Shown: positions 18,711 through 27,229 of the stretch, piece after piece
Layout: each line of letters opens with the position of its first letter
Numbering within the stretch: the stretch's first letter is position 1
From: an uncultured Bacteroidota bacterium
GTDB lineage: Bacteria > Bacteroidota > Bacteroidia > Chitinophagales > Chitinophagaceae
Assembly: GCA_903851465.1 (NCBI GenBank)
Contig: CAINOI010000013.1
Location: forward strand, 1-64,000
Direction: 5' to 3'
Length of the DNA: 64,000 nucleotides
Program-made: the position numbers and the translations under genes
The notes under the pieces: generated by a model
Database searches by the model: none
Told to the model about the DNA's origin: nothing
Seen by the model: the letters and a program-made list of their open reading frames with translations, nothing else

Positions 18711-19904
18711 ATGAAAGTTATTGAAGTCAATACGGCCCAGTTAGACCATTCCTTTTTGGCCATCAATGCCCATGTGAACAAGGGCAACCCAAACTATATT
18801 CGACCTTTAGACAACGAAGTGCTTGCTACTTTTGATCCAGCAAAGAATAAATTGTTCAAAGAAGGCAAAGCAAAAAGATGGATTGTGCAAGATGAAGCAG
18901 GCAAAACCCTTGGCCGTATTGCTGCATTTCATTATGCTAAATATAAAAATAAAGGCACCGATTTCGCCACAGGTTGTGTTGGTTATTTTGACGCTGTGGA
19001 GGATCAAGAAGTGGCCAACTTATTATTTGATACTGCAAAAGCGTGGTTAATTTCTGAAGGCATGGAAGCCATGGACGGACCAGTTAATTTTGGGGATAGA
19101 GATAAATGGTGGGGCCTTATGGTGGATGGCTTTGAAAGAGAACCTATGTATGGTATGTCTTTCAATCCAACTTACTATGAAACTTTATTTGCTAATTATG
19201 GATTTGAAAATTTCTATAACCAATATTATTATAGAAAACCGTTATCAGCCGAGTTGCCAGATAGATTTAAAGAGCGCTACGAAAAATTTAACGCAAAGCA
19301 AGAATATAGTATCCAACATTTAGACAAGAAAAACTTAGATAAATTTGCCAATGACTTTGTGCATATTTACAATTCGGCATGGGCGCAACACGGAGAAGCA
19401 AAAGAAATCACACACAGTCAAATCATGCAACTTTTTAAAACACTTAGTCCTGTCATGGATGAGCGCATGATTCGATTTGCCTATTACAAGGAAGATCCTA
19501 TTGCTATGTTTATTAATATTCCAGATGTCAATCAATACTTTAAATTTTTTGATGGACAACTAGGATGGAAACAGAAAATACATTTAATGTGGATGAAGTT
19601 GATGAAAACGAATACAAGATTAACCGGATTGGCATTTGGTGTGATACCAAAATTTCAATCCTTAGGCATAGACAGCTATTTGATCTACTCTACTTCTTTA
19701 ATGCTGCATCAACTCAAAATATACGAGGAATATGAAATGGGATGGGCCGCAGATTGGAATCCAAAAATGGTCAATATCTATAAAAGCCTTGGCGCCGACC
19801 CAAGCAGACACATGGTTACTTTTAGGCATATTTTTGACACCCAAAAACACCCATTTGAGCGTCATCCTGTAATGGAATATAAGTCCCCAAGTCAAGACAG
19901 GTAA
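18711..19904 (+). CDS. Conserved protein of unknown function, possible GNAT-like acyltransferase
   Basis: I do not recognise a named family for this 397-residue cytosolic protein. There is no signal peptide. Two parts can be seen: an N-terminal region with strand-rich segments (KRWIVQDEAGKTLGRIAAFHYAKY) that resembles the first half of a GNAT acetyltransferase, and a C-terminal half with LTGLAFGVIPKFQSLGIDSYLI, which looks like a GNAT acyl-CoA loop, then EEYEMGWAADWNPKM. Such double-GNAT-like proteins are common hypotheticals in this phylum. It is co-directional with rsmE (9 nt) and dnaX (78 nt). The substrate is unknown. Confidence 0.7.
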   Translation: MKVIEVNTAQLDHSFLAINAHVNKGNPNYIRPLDNEVLATFDPAKNKLFKEGKAKRWIVQDEAGKTLGRIAAFHYAKYKNKGTDFATGCVGYFDAVEDQEVANLLFDTAKAWLISEGMEAMDGPVNFGDRDKWWGLMVDGFEREPMYGMSFNPTYYETLFANYGFENFYNQYYYRKPLSAELPDRFKERYEKFNAKQEYSIQHLDKKNLDKFANDFVHIYNSAWAQHGEAKEITHSQIMQLFKTLSPVMDERMIRFAYYKEDPIAMFINIPDVNQYFKFFDGQLGWKQKIHLMWMKLMKTNTRLTGLAFGVIPKFQSLGIDSYLIYSTSLMLHQLKIYEEYEMGWAADWNPKMVNIYKSLGADPSRHMVTFRHIFDTQKHPFERHPVMEYKSPSQDR

Positions 19905-19982
19905 GGATTTCAGAAATAGGGGATAAGATTTGCCCCCTAGCTCAGAAAATTACCTTTTGATGCAGTATATTGCAGTTCAAGT

Positions 19983-21836
19983 ATGGAGAATTTTATCGTA
20001 TCAGCAAGAAAGTATCGTCCTCAAAACTTTAATACCGTTGTGGGTCAGGCACATATCACAACAACATTAAAGAATGCGATCTTAAACCAACAACTAGCAC
20101 ATGCATTTTTGTTTTGTGGTCCTAGAGGTGTTGGTAAAACGACTTGCGCCCGTATCCTTGCAAAAACAATCAATTGTACCAATATCACAAAGGAAGGCGA
20201 AGCCTGTAACCAATGTGAAAGTTGTGTGTCTTTTGAAAAAGGGGCTAGCTTAAATATCCATGAATTAGATGCAGCGAGTAACAATTCTGTAGACGATATA
20301 AGAACACTTGTGGAACAGGTTCGTTTTGCACCACAGGCTGGCAAATACAAAGTGTATATTGTGGATGAGGTCCACATGTTAAGCCCTAGTGCGTTTAATG
20401 CATTTTTGAAGACATTAGAAGAGCCCCCACCCTATGCCATTTTCATTTTAGCCACCACCGAAAAACATAAAATTCTTCCAACGATTTTAAGTAGATGTCA
20501 AATTTTTGACTTCAAAAGAATTGTACCAGAAGATACGGTGAAGCATTTAGAAGAAATTGTAGCAAAAGAACATATCAAGGCCGAAAGAAATGCATTGCAA
20601 CTGATTGCTCAAAAAAGTGAAGGCTGCATGAGAGATGCATTAAGTATACTTGATAAAATTGTTAGCTTCTCTAACGGTGCATTGACTTACGACAATACTT
20701 TAGAGCATTTAAATATTTTAGACGAGGGTTATTTCTTTAAATTATTAACCCACCTTACAGAACAAGACTTGACAAGCGCCATGTTACTGTATGACGAAAT
20801 CAACCAAAAAGGTTTCGAAGGCGATACTGTATTGTATGGCATGGCAGCATTTATTAGAAATATCCTTGTGTGTAAAGACAAAGCCAGCGCGCATTTGCTT
20901 GAATCTATAGAGGGATGGAGAGACCAATATCTAGCAGCTGCAGAAAAAATTGGAACCCCTTATTTAGTGAGTGCATTGAATATTTTAAATGAGGCCGAGA
21001 TTCAGTTTAAGATGGCCCGCAACAAAAGATTGCATGTAGAATTGGCATTGATTAAACTCAACTTTCTGCAACAAGCAATTGAGTTAAGTATGGAAGATGG
21101 CCAGCTAGTAAAAAAAAAACTAGTTGATAGTCATTACCCTATTCGCACCAAAAAGATCATTCCATTAAGTAATATTGTTGTGAATGCTGAAGCAAAATTA
21201 GTGATTGAAACAGCGTCACCAGCAGCAAATCCAATATCCACTCCAATAGCTACTCCTATTGCACCATCAAAAGCTGCCATTCCTCCTCCAGTTCCAAACA
21301 ATCCAGAAGTTGAAAACGCAGTGAACAGGCCTAATCAAACATCTAATGCGAATAATCCTTCCGTTGCACCTACTATTGGTGGTAAGAAAAGTTTATTAGC
21401 AGTATTGCAACAGAAATACGGAAACGACTACAATATCGAGGAAGTGAAAGAAGCGATTTCGCTCAACATGGAGACATTGCAATTATGTTGGAATGATTAT
21501 GCCCAAAAAATGGAAAAAGACCTGAAACACTCTGTGGCTGGTACTTTTAGAGTTGCGACACTTCAAATAGAAGACCCTACCCATTTTACCATTACAGTGC
21601 CTGCATTGACTGCCCAAAAATTTGTAGAACAAGAGCGAATGAGTTTAATGGAAACCATTTGGGAGCGTTTTCAAAACAGGGCTATTCAATTTAGTATTCT
21701 TGTAGACGCAGGCGAAAAAGAAGATGTGCCATTGCATTTGAAACTCAATAGCAAACAAAAATTTGACCATATTGCAAAGCAATATCCCTTGGTGCAACAG
21801 CTAAAAGAACGTTTGAATCTAGAAGTGAATTTTTAA
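19983..21836 (+). CDS. dnaX: DNA polymerase III subunit gamma/tau
   Basis: DnaX is the clamp-loader ATPase of the replisome. The 617 residues contain Walker A GPRGVGKTTCARILA, the four-Cys zinc module (CTNITKEGEACNQCESC), Walker B VYIVDEVHML and sensor SRCQIFDF. A Pro/Ala-rich linker (about 405-450) precedes a C-terminal tau-like region. I see no obvious slippery A-run plus hairpin for a programmed gamma product at the usual place, although AAAAAAAAC occurs near 21112. It runs convergent with the SUI1 gene, 12 nt apart. Confidence 0.95.
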   Translation: MENFIVSARKYRPQNFNTVVGQAHITTTLKNAILNQQLAHAFLFCGPRGVGKTTCARILAKTINCTNITKEGEACNQCESCVSFEKGASLNIHELDAASNNSVDDIRTLVEQVRFAPQAGKYKVYIVDEVHMLSPSAFNAFLKTLEEPPPYAIFILATTEKHKILPTILSRCQIFDFKRIVPEDTVKHLEEIVAKEHIKAERNALQLIAQKSEGCMRDALSILDKIVSFSNGALTYDNTLEHLNILDEGYFFKLLTHLTEQDLTSAMLLYDEINQKGFEGDTVLYGMAAFIRNILVCKDKASAHLLESIEGWRDQYLAAAEKIGTPYLVSALNILNEAEIQFKMARNKRLHVELALIKLNFLQQAIELSMEDGQLVKKKLVDSHYPIRTKKIIPLSNIVVNAEAKLVIETASPAANPISTPIATPIAPSKAAIPPPVPNNPEVENAVNRPNQTSNANNPSVAPTIGGKKSLLAVLQQKYGNDYNIEEVKEAISLNMETLQLCWNDYAQKMEKDLKHSVAGTFRVATLQIEDPTHFTITVPALTAQKFVEQERMSLMETIWERFQNRAIQFSILVDAGEKEDVPLHLKLNSKQKFDHIAKQYPLVQQLKERLNLEVNF

Positions 21837-21848
21837 CAAAAATTGGAT

Positions 21849-22202
21849 TTACAATTTTGCTTTGGCAAAACCTTTCTGCTTGAGGTATTGAAAAACCTTT
21901 TGACGATGATCCCCTTGTATAATGATTTCCCCCTCTTTGACTGCACCACCAGTGCCACAAAAGTTTTTTAGGGCTTTGCCCAAAGCTTCCAAATCTGCAT
22001 CAGCCCCTTCAAAGCCATACACAATGGTGACTGTTTTGCCCGCTCTATGTTTAGTTTCTAAGATCACTCTAAGCATCTGTTCTGCTGGATCCAAAGTGGA
22101 CTTAATGACTTCCTCACCTGGCTGTATGTAATCTGGGTTGGTGCTATACACCAATGGGATACTTGAAAAACTATTAAAGGTATTTTTGGGCTTCTTACTC
22201 AT
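21849..22202 (-). CDS. SUI1/eIF1-like translation factor (YciH family)
   Basis: The 117 residues end in a SUI1 domain (LRVILETKHRAGKTVTIVYGFEGADADLEALGKALKNFCGTGG, EIIIQGDHRQKVFQYLKQKG), the fold of eukaryotic eIF1 and bacterial YciH. YciH-type proteins bind the 30S subunit and are thought to affect start selection; the function in this phylum is not settled. The N-terminal 45 residues are a variable, Ser/Asn-rich lead. It is possibly cotranscribed with the DUF4783 gene 40 nt upstream. Confidence 0.93.
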   Translation of the reverse strand: MSKKPKNTFNSFSSIPLVYSTNPDYIQPGEEVIKSTLDPAEQMLRVILETKHRAGKTVTIVYGFEGADADLEALGKALKNFCGTGGAVKEGEIIIQGDHRQKVFQYLKQKGFAKAKL

Positions 22203-22242
22203 TTGATTACTCCATCTTCTTTTAACTTGTCTTCAATAACAA

Positions 22243-22632
22243 CTAGTTCACCCGCATGCTCACAATGACAAATCCTTTCTTAGTGGATTGTAGCAATAAG
22301 GTCAAATTGTATTTTTGTTGGCTGGATATTAACTTGCCTGTTAGGTATAAGGTATTGCCTAATTTTCTTTCTGCACTTTTTTCAAAACCAACAATATTTT
22401 TTTGATTAAAAAAAGCTTGTAAGGTTTCATTGGCTTTTTGTGCATTCAATGGCTTGCTAGCCACTTGGTCTAAAATACTAGACTCAACTTGGTTATCCCA
22501 AAATATTTGCAAAGCACTAAAGTTGCCAGTTTGTAAATGTTGTACCAATAATTCAGTTTCATTTTGTGCATTCGCGCCAATGCTGCAGTGCAAAAGGGCT
22601 AATACAACTAGTATTTTGGATATTAACTTCAT
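22243..22632 (-). CDS. Exported DUF4783-family protein
   Basis: This 129-residue protein has a clean signal peptide (MKLISKILVVLALLHCSIGANAQ) and an NTF2-like small alpha/beta body (ELLVQHLQTGNFSALQIFWDNQVESSI, QKANETLQAFFNQKNI) typical of the Bacteroidota-only family DUF4783. No function is known. It contains no Cys in the mature part. It lies divergent from gpmI across 106 bp and upstream of the SUI1 gene. Confidence 0.82.
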   Translation of the reverse strand: MKLISKILVVLALLHCSIGANAQNETELLVQHLQTGNFSALQIFWDNQVESSILDQVASKPLNAQKANETLQAFFNQKNIVGFEKSAERKLGNTLYLTGKLISSQQKYNLTLLLQSTKKGFVIVSMRVN

Positions 22633-22738
22633 TTTTGTCTATTATAGTAGGATAAAGTTTGTAATGTGCCTAGTATTTTGAAACTTTGAGGTATAAAAAT
22701 AAAGAAATTATAAGCAACGGTATAAAAAGTTAAAAAAT

Positions 22739-24262
22739 ATGTCAAAAAAAGTAATATTAGTGATTATGGATGGATGGGGATTGGGCCAAGTTGCAAAGGC
22801 CGATGCAATTCAGCATGCGCATGTGCCTTTTGTATCAAGTCTCTATCAGCAATACCCTAATACTACTTTAGTCACTTGTGGCGAGGAAGTTGGTTTACCA
22901 GATGGACAGATGGGCAATAGCGAGGTAGGTCATTTAAATTTAGGTGCAGGTAGAATCGTTTACCAAGAATTACAAAGAATCAATGTCGCTATTAAAACAG
23001 GTGAATTTGCGAGTCAACCCACATTACTTAAGTCTATTCGTTATGCAAAAGAAAATAATAAGCCCTTGCATTTAATTGGCTTAGTCAGTGATGGTGGTGT
23101 ACACGCACACACGGCACATTTAAAAGCATTATGCGATTTATGTACAACTGAAGGTTTAACGAATGTATTTATTCATGCATTCACCGATGGTCGTGACACG
23201 GATCCAAAGAGTGGTTTAAGCTTCGTAGAATCATTAGAAACACATTTGAAAAAATCGGTTGGTAAAATTGCGACCGTAAGTGGTAGGTATTATGCAATGG
23301 ACAGAGACAAACGATGGGAGCGTGTTCAATTGGCCTACAATGCAATGGTGAAAGGGACTGGAAGCACTGCTAGAAGTGCACTTGAAGCCATCCAAGAAAA
23401 CTATGCTAAAGACATAACGGACGAATTTATATTACCTACTGTGATCACAGAAAAAGGACAACCTATTGCAACCATTCAAGATGGAGATGCTGTAATATGT
23501 TTTAATTTTAGAACAGATCGTTGCAGAGAAATTACAGAAGTCTTGACACAAAAAGATTTTCCTGAATTGGACATGCACGCATTAAACTTGCATTATACTA
23601 CAATGACCAAATATGATGAGACATTTAAAAATGTACACGTGGTATTTGAAAACGATAATTTAATCAATACTTTGGGAGAGGTTTTGGCAAAAAATAATAA
23701 AAAACAAATTCGTATTGCTGAAACAGAAAAGTATCCTCACGTCACTTTCTTTTTTAGTGGCGGACGCGAACAACCATTCGAAGGTGAAACAAGAATCATG
23801 GCGGCATCCCCTAAAGTGGCCACTTATGACTTACAACCTGAAATGAGTGCAGCTGAATTAACAGATAAAATATTGCCTGAAATCAATGCCGGTAATCCTG
23901 ACTTTATTTGCCTGAACTACGCCAATGCAGATATGGTAGGCCATACAGGTGTTTTTAGTGCAGTTGTAAAAGCAGTTGAAACAGTGGATGCCTGTGTACA
24001 AAAAGTGGTCACTGCAGGTTTAGAACATGGCTATACCATTTTTTTAACAGCAGACCATGGCAATGCAGATTATATGATGAATGAAGATGGTAGTCCAAAC
24101 ACTGCCCATTCTTTGAATCTAGTTCCTTTCTTTATCATTGATAAAAATTGGAAGGGGGCCATTCAGCCTGGAAAACTGGGCGACCTTGCTCCTACTATTT
24201 TACAAATGATGGATGTACCAATTCCAAAAGAGATGACAGGAAAGGTTTTAATCCAATCATAA
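22739..24262 (+). CDS. gpmI: 2,3-bisphosphoglycerate-independent phosphoglycerate mutase
   Basis: GpmI interconverts 3- and 2-phosphoglycerate in glycolysis using two metal ions. The 507 residues carry the alkaline-phosphatase-like core: metal Asp11 in VIMDGWG, catalytic Ser61 in MGNSEVGHLNLGAGR, DGRDTDPKSG, SGRYYAMDRD, and the metal motifs LNYANADMVGHTG and TADHGNADYM. Its length is normal. It is followed at 22 nt by engB, and an operon is likely. Confidence 0.97.
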   Translation: MSKKVILVIMDGWGLGQVAKADAIQHAHVPFVSSLYQQYPNTTLVTCGEEVGLPDGQMGNSEVGHLNLGAGRIVYQELQRINVAIKTGEFASQPTLLKSIRYAKENNKPLHLIGLVSDGGVHAHTAHLKALCDLCTTEGLTNVFIHAFTDGRDTDPKSGLSFVESLETHLKKSVGKIATVSGRYYAMDRDKRWERVQLAYNAMVKGTGSTARSALEAIQENYAKDITDEFILPTVITEKGQPIATIQDGDAVICFNFRTDRCREITEVLTQKDFPELDMHALNLHYTTMTKYDETFKNVHVVFENDNLINTLGEVLAKNNKKQIRIAETEKYPHVTFFFSGGREQPFEGETRIMAASPKVATYDLQPEMSAAELTDKILPEINAGNPDFICLNYANADMVGHTGVFSAVVKAVETVDACVQKVVTAGLEHGYTIFLTADHGNADYMMNEDGSPNTAHSLNLVPFFIIDKNWKGAIQPGKLGDLAPTILQMMDVPIPKEMTGKVLIQS

Positions 24263-24284
24263 AAATGCTTCCTTAAATAATAGA

Positions 24285-24929
24285 ATGAAAATACACAAAG
24301 CCACTTACCTTATTTCAAGTCCTAATTACGACCAATGCCTTGTTTTACAAGCACCAGAATACGCATTCATTGGCCGAAGCAATGTAGGCAAGTCTTCTAT
24401 CATCAATGCTATTTGTGGTCAAAAAGGATTAGCTAAAACTTCTTCTGCACCTGGAAAGACACAATTGATCAATCATTTTGAAATCATCAGCAATGAGGTC
24501 GTTAAAGGCCGTCCAGAGAAATGGTATATCGTCGATTTACCTGGATATGGCTATGCTAAAGTATCCCAAAGTAGCCGTCGCAGATGGGAGCAAATGATTG
24601 AAAATTATTTACGCAAAAGACCCAATTTAAATATGGTCTTTGTATTGATAGATTCTAGACATAGCCCACAAAAAATTGATATCGAATTTGTTGAACAATT
24701 GTTTCAATGGCAAATTCCTTATACCCTAATATTCACTAAATCCGATAAAGAAAAACCAGGCGTTGTAAAGCGCAATGTAGAAGCGTTTTTTGAAACATTA
24801 AAAACAATACTCCCCTATTTACCAGAAGGATTTGTGACAAGTGCAGAAAAAAAATTAGGTACCGAAGAAGTGCTTAATTGTATTGCACGATACAACCTAC
24901 TATATAACGAAGACAAAGCATCCCATTAA
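24285..24929 (+). CDS. engB: Ribosome biogenesis GTPase EngB (YsxC/YihA)
   Basis: EngB is a small GTPase needed for 50S assembly. The 214 residues contain G1 GRSNVGKSS, G2/G3 KTSSAPGKTQLINHF and VDLPGYGYAKV, and G4 FTKSDKEK. It sits between gpmI (22 nt) and an ABC exporter that begins 1 nt after its stop, so translational coupling with the exporter is likely. Confidence 0.96.
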   Translation: MKIHKATYLISSPNYDQCLVLQAPEYAFIGRSNVGKSSIINAICGQKGLAKTSSAPGKTQLINHFEIISNEVVKGRPEKWYIVDLPGYGYAKVSQSSRRRWEQMIENYLRKRPNLNMVFVLIDSRHSPQKIDIEFVEQLFQWQIPYTLIFTKSDKEKPGVVKRNVEAFFETLKTILPYLPEGFVTSAEKKLGTEEVLNCIARYNLLYNEDKASH

Positions 24930-24930
24930 T

Positions 24931-26697
24931 ATGAAAATTCTTATCCAATACATCAAGCCATTTAAAGGCTTGGTTTTTTTAGCCTTTTTACTTGCAGCCA
25001 TCAACCAAACATTTTCTTTATTTGACCCTATGATCTTTGGAAAGCTGATTGACGGATTTGCAAAGAATCCTTTCCAAGACCCTTCTGGCAACGTTCGTAC
25101 ACAAACTATGTTCTTACAGGGTGTTGGGAACATGTTATTGCTATTGGTGGGCACAGCTATGGTGAGTAGGATTGCCAAAGCTTTTCAGGACTATATTGTG
25201 AATGTAATCATCCAAAAGTTTGGGGCAGCTTTATTTACAGATGGCTTAAAGCATTCCATGCAATTGCCCTATCAAGCTTTTGAAGATCAAAGAAGCGGAG
25301 AAACTTTATCCATCCTTACAAAAGCACGTGCAGATTGTGAAAAGTTCATTAGCTATGTGATTAATGTGGTATTTGGTATTGTTGTAAGTGTAGTATTCGT
25401 TTCTATTTATGCAACCCGCTTACATTGGTCCATCATCCCAATCTATATTGGAGGTGCAAGTATGATTGCTTATGTGACCAATTTACTAAGTAAGAAAATT
25501 AAGGTGATTCAAAAGACGATTGTGAAAGAAACCACAAGCTTAGCAGGTACGACGACAGAGAGTTTAAGGAATATTGAATTGGTAAAAAGTCTTGGTTTAA
25601 CGACTCAAGAAATTAATAGATTGAATAATAATACTTATAAAATATTAGCACTTGAATTAAAGAAAGTAAAAAACATTCGTTCTTTAAGTTTTATACAAGG
25701 CACCATGGTGAATGCTTTGAGGCAGGTGATTACATTTACTTTAATGTGGTTGATCTTTAAAGAAATTTTGACGGTAGGTCAATTGATTTCATTACAATTT
25801 TACAGCTTCTTTATTTTTGGTCCATTACAAGAAATTGGTAGTATTATTTTGAGCTATAGAGAGACGGAAGCGTCTTTGAATAATTTTGATGCCTTAATGA
25901 AAAAGCCAATTGACACGCCTCCTGCAAATCCAATTGCCATTGGTGAAATTGAGCAATTGGCGTTTAAACAAGTTGGTTTTCAACACCAAACGGCGAATTT
26001 TAAAGCCATTGACCAAATTAGTTTTGAGGCTAAAAAAGGTGAAACCATAGCGTTTGTTGGTCCATCTGGAGCAGGTAAAAGCACCTTGGTCAAATTATTA
26101 GTTGGTTTATACGAACCACAAGAAGGTGAAATTTTAATGAATGGGGTGAATACAGCACAAATAGATATGAGTGCACTTAGAAACCAAATTAGTTTTGTAA
26201 CACAGGACACACAACTTTTTGCTGGAACTATTCAAGAAAATTTAGCCTTCGTTGCACCAGGTGCCACTGAGGATGAAATGCTATTGGCATTAACCAAAGC
26301 AAGTTGTGCTAATATTTTAGACAAAGGTGGCAATGGCTTAGCGACAGTGATAGGTGAAGGTGGTTTGAAATTAAGTGGTGGTGAAAAACAAAGACTCTCT
26401 ATTGCACGCGCATTACTGAGACATCCGCATTTATTGATTTTTGACGAAGCCACTTCTTCACTGGATAGTTTAACCGAAGAGTCTATTACAGATACCATTC
26501 GTGACTTGTCTAAAGAAAGAGAGCAAATTACCATCATGATTGCGCATCGTCTAAGTACCATTATCCATGCAACAAGAATTTATGTATTGGAGAAAGGCAC
26601 CGTGATTGAATCTGGAAATCACCAAAGTTTACTAGACGAGAAGGGATTGTATTATGCCATGTGGAGACAACAAATTGGAGAACGAAAAGGGCATTAA
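24931..26697 (+). CDS. ABC exporter, fused membrane and ATPase domains
   Basis: This 588-residue half-transporter starts at ATG 24931 (MKILIQYIKPFKGLVF), 1 nt after engB; the ORF-track start lies inside engB. Residues 1-320 are the type-1 exporter membrane domain. The ATPase has Walker A GPSGAGKST, signature LSGGEKQR, Walker B LLIFDEATSSLD and AHRLST, all intact. It differs clearly from the exporter at 3803 and is not a recent duplicate. The substrate is unknown; a lipid or peptide is plausible. Confidence 0.9.
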   Translation: MKILIQYIKPFKGLVFLAFLLAAINQTFSLFDPMIFGKLIDGFAKNPFQDPSGNVRTQTMFLQGVGNMLLLLVGTAMVSRIAKAFQDYIVNVIIQKFGAALFTDGLKHSMQLPYQAFEDQRSGETLSILTKARADCEKFISYVINVVFGIVVSVVFVSIYATRLHWSIIPIYIGGASMIAYVTNLLSKKIKVIQKTIVKETTSLAGTTTESLRNIELVKSLGLTTQEINRLNNNTYKILALELKKVKNIRSLSFIQGTMVNALRQVITFTLMWLIFKEILTVGQLISLQFYSFFIFGPLQEIGSIILSYRETEASLNNFDALMKKPIDTPPANPIAIGEIEQLAFKQVGFQHQTANFKAIDQISFEAKKGETIAFVGPSGAGKSTLVKLLVGLYEPQEGEILMNGVNTAQIDMSALRNQISFVTQDTQLFAGTIQENLAFVAPGATEDEMLLALTKASCANILDKGGNGLATVIGEGGLKLSGGEKQRLSIARALLRHPHLLIFDEATSSLDSLTEESITDTIRDLSKEREQITIMIAHRLSTIIHATRIYVLEKGTVIESGNHQSLLDEKGLYYAMWRQQIGERKGH

Positions 26698-26699
26698 TA

Positions 26700-26728
26700 A
26701 AAAATAATATTAATCTTCTATTATTTTT
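26700..26728. terminator. AT-only inverted repeat between convergent genes
   Basis: AAAAATAATA (26700-26709) and TATTATTTTT (26719-26728) pair perfectly around a 9-nt loop, 2 nt after the ABC exporter stop and 6 nt from the stop of the DUF2721 gene. The stem has no G:C pair, so it is a weak terminator at best. Confidence 0.4.
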
Positions 26729-26734
26729 CGAATC

Positions 26735-27184
26735 TTATTTTTCGTCTCTTTCGAATTTCTTTTTTAAATACTCTATGATTGTTGGGTCTTCTAATCCTTC
26801 CATGTCGCTTAATTCCAATTCGATTGCTTTTGTGCTTAATCGGATTTCAAGCAAGGAGACTAAAATAGATACAGTAAAAGTAAGGAGGCTTATAGCAAAT
26901 ATAAATTTTGCAATGGCTTGGTATTGAATGAAAATAAAAAACATCGAAAGCAAGGACAATAACAAGGAAGCGACCCCATAAGTCTGCATTCTTTGAATGA
27001 GTTTAATTCTATACTTAAGGTTCTTAATTTGGCTAAAAATCACCAGTCGATCTTGCTGCTTTTGATATTCATCGTGCAGGGCCCTAACACGGTTAGACAA
27101 TGCCAAAAATCGATTGGTATAGGCCAACATAATCAGACTAATGGCTGGGAATAATAAGGCTGGGATATTCACTGAAAGTTCCAT
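26735..27184 (-). CDS. DUF2721-family membrane protein
   Basis: I start this at ATG 27184 (MELSVNIPALLFPAISLIMLAYTNRF, 149 aa) because the ORF-track start at 27292 lies inside the divergent uvrC. The layout is one N-terminal helix, a basic cytosolic loop (QIKNLKYRIKLIQRMQ), and two further helices, which fits the DUF2721 family of small membrane proteins. No function is known. The C-terminus is charged. Confidence 0.78.
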   Translation of the reverse strand: MELSVNIPALLFPAISLIMLAYTNRFLALSNRVRALHDEYQKQQDRLVIFSQIKNLKYRIKLIQRMQTYGVASLLLSLLSMFFIFIQYQAIAKFIFAISLLTFTVSILVSLLEIRLSTKAIELELSDMEGLEDPTIIEYLKKKFERDEK

Positions 27185-27211
27185 GATATAAAAATAGTAA
27201 AAATAAACCGG

Positions 27212-27219
27212 TATTTTTG
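27212..27219 (+). promoter_or_regulatory. Promoter -7 element for uvrC
   Basis: TATTTTTG fits TAnnTTTG and ends 10 nt before the uvrC ATG. No TTTG box is seen at the -33 position. Confidence 0.45.
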
Positions 27220-27229
27220 CACCTACCGT

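Noticed and set aside
21100-21130. Programmed frameshift for a gamma product in dnaX
   Set aside because: An A-run is present, but I see no supporting stem-loop, and the run is just what AT-rich Lys codons produce.
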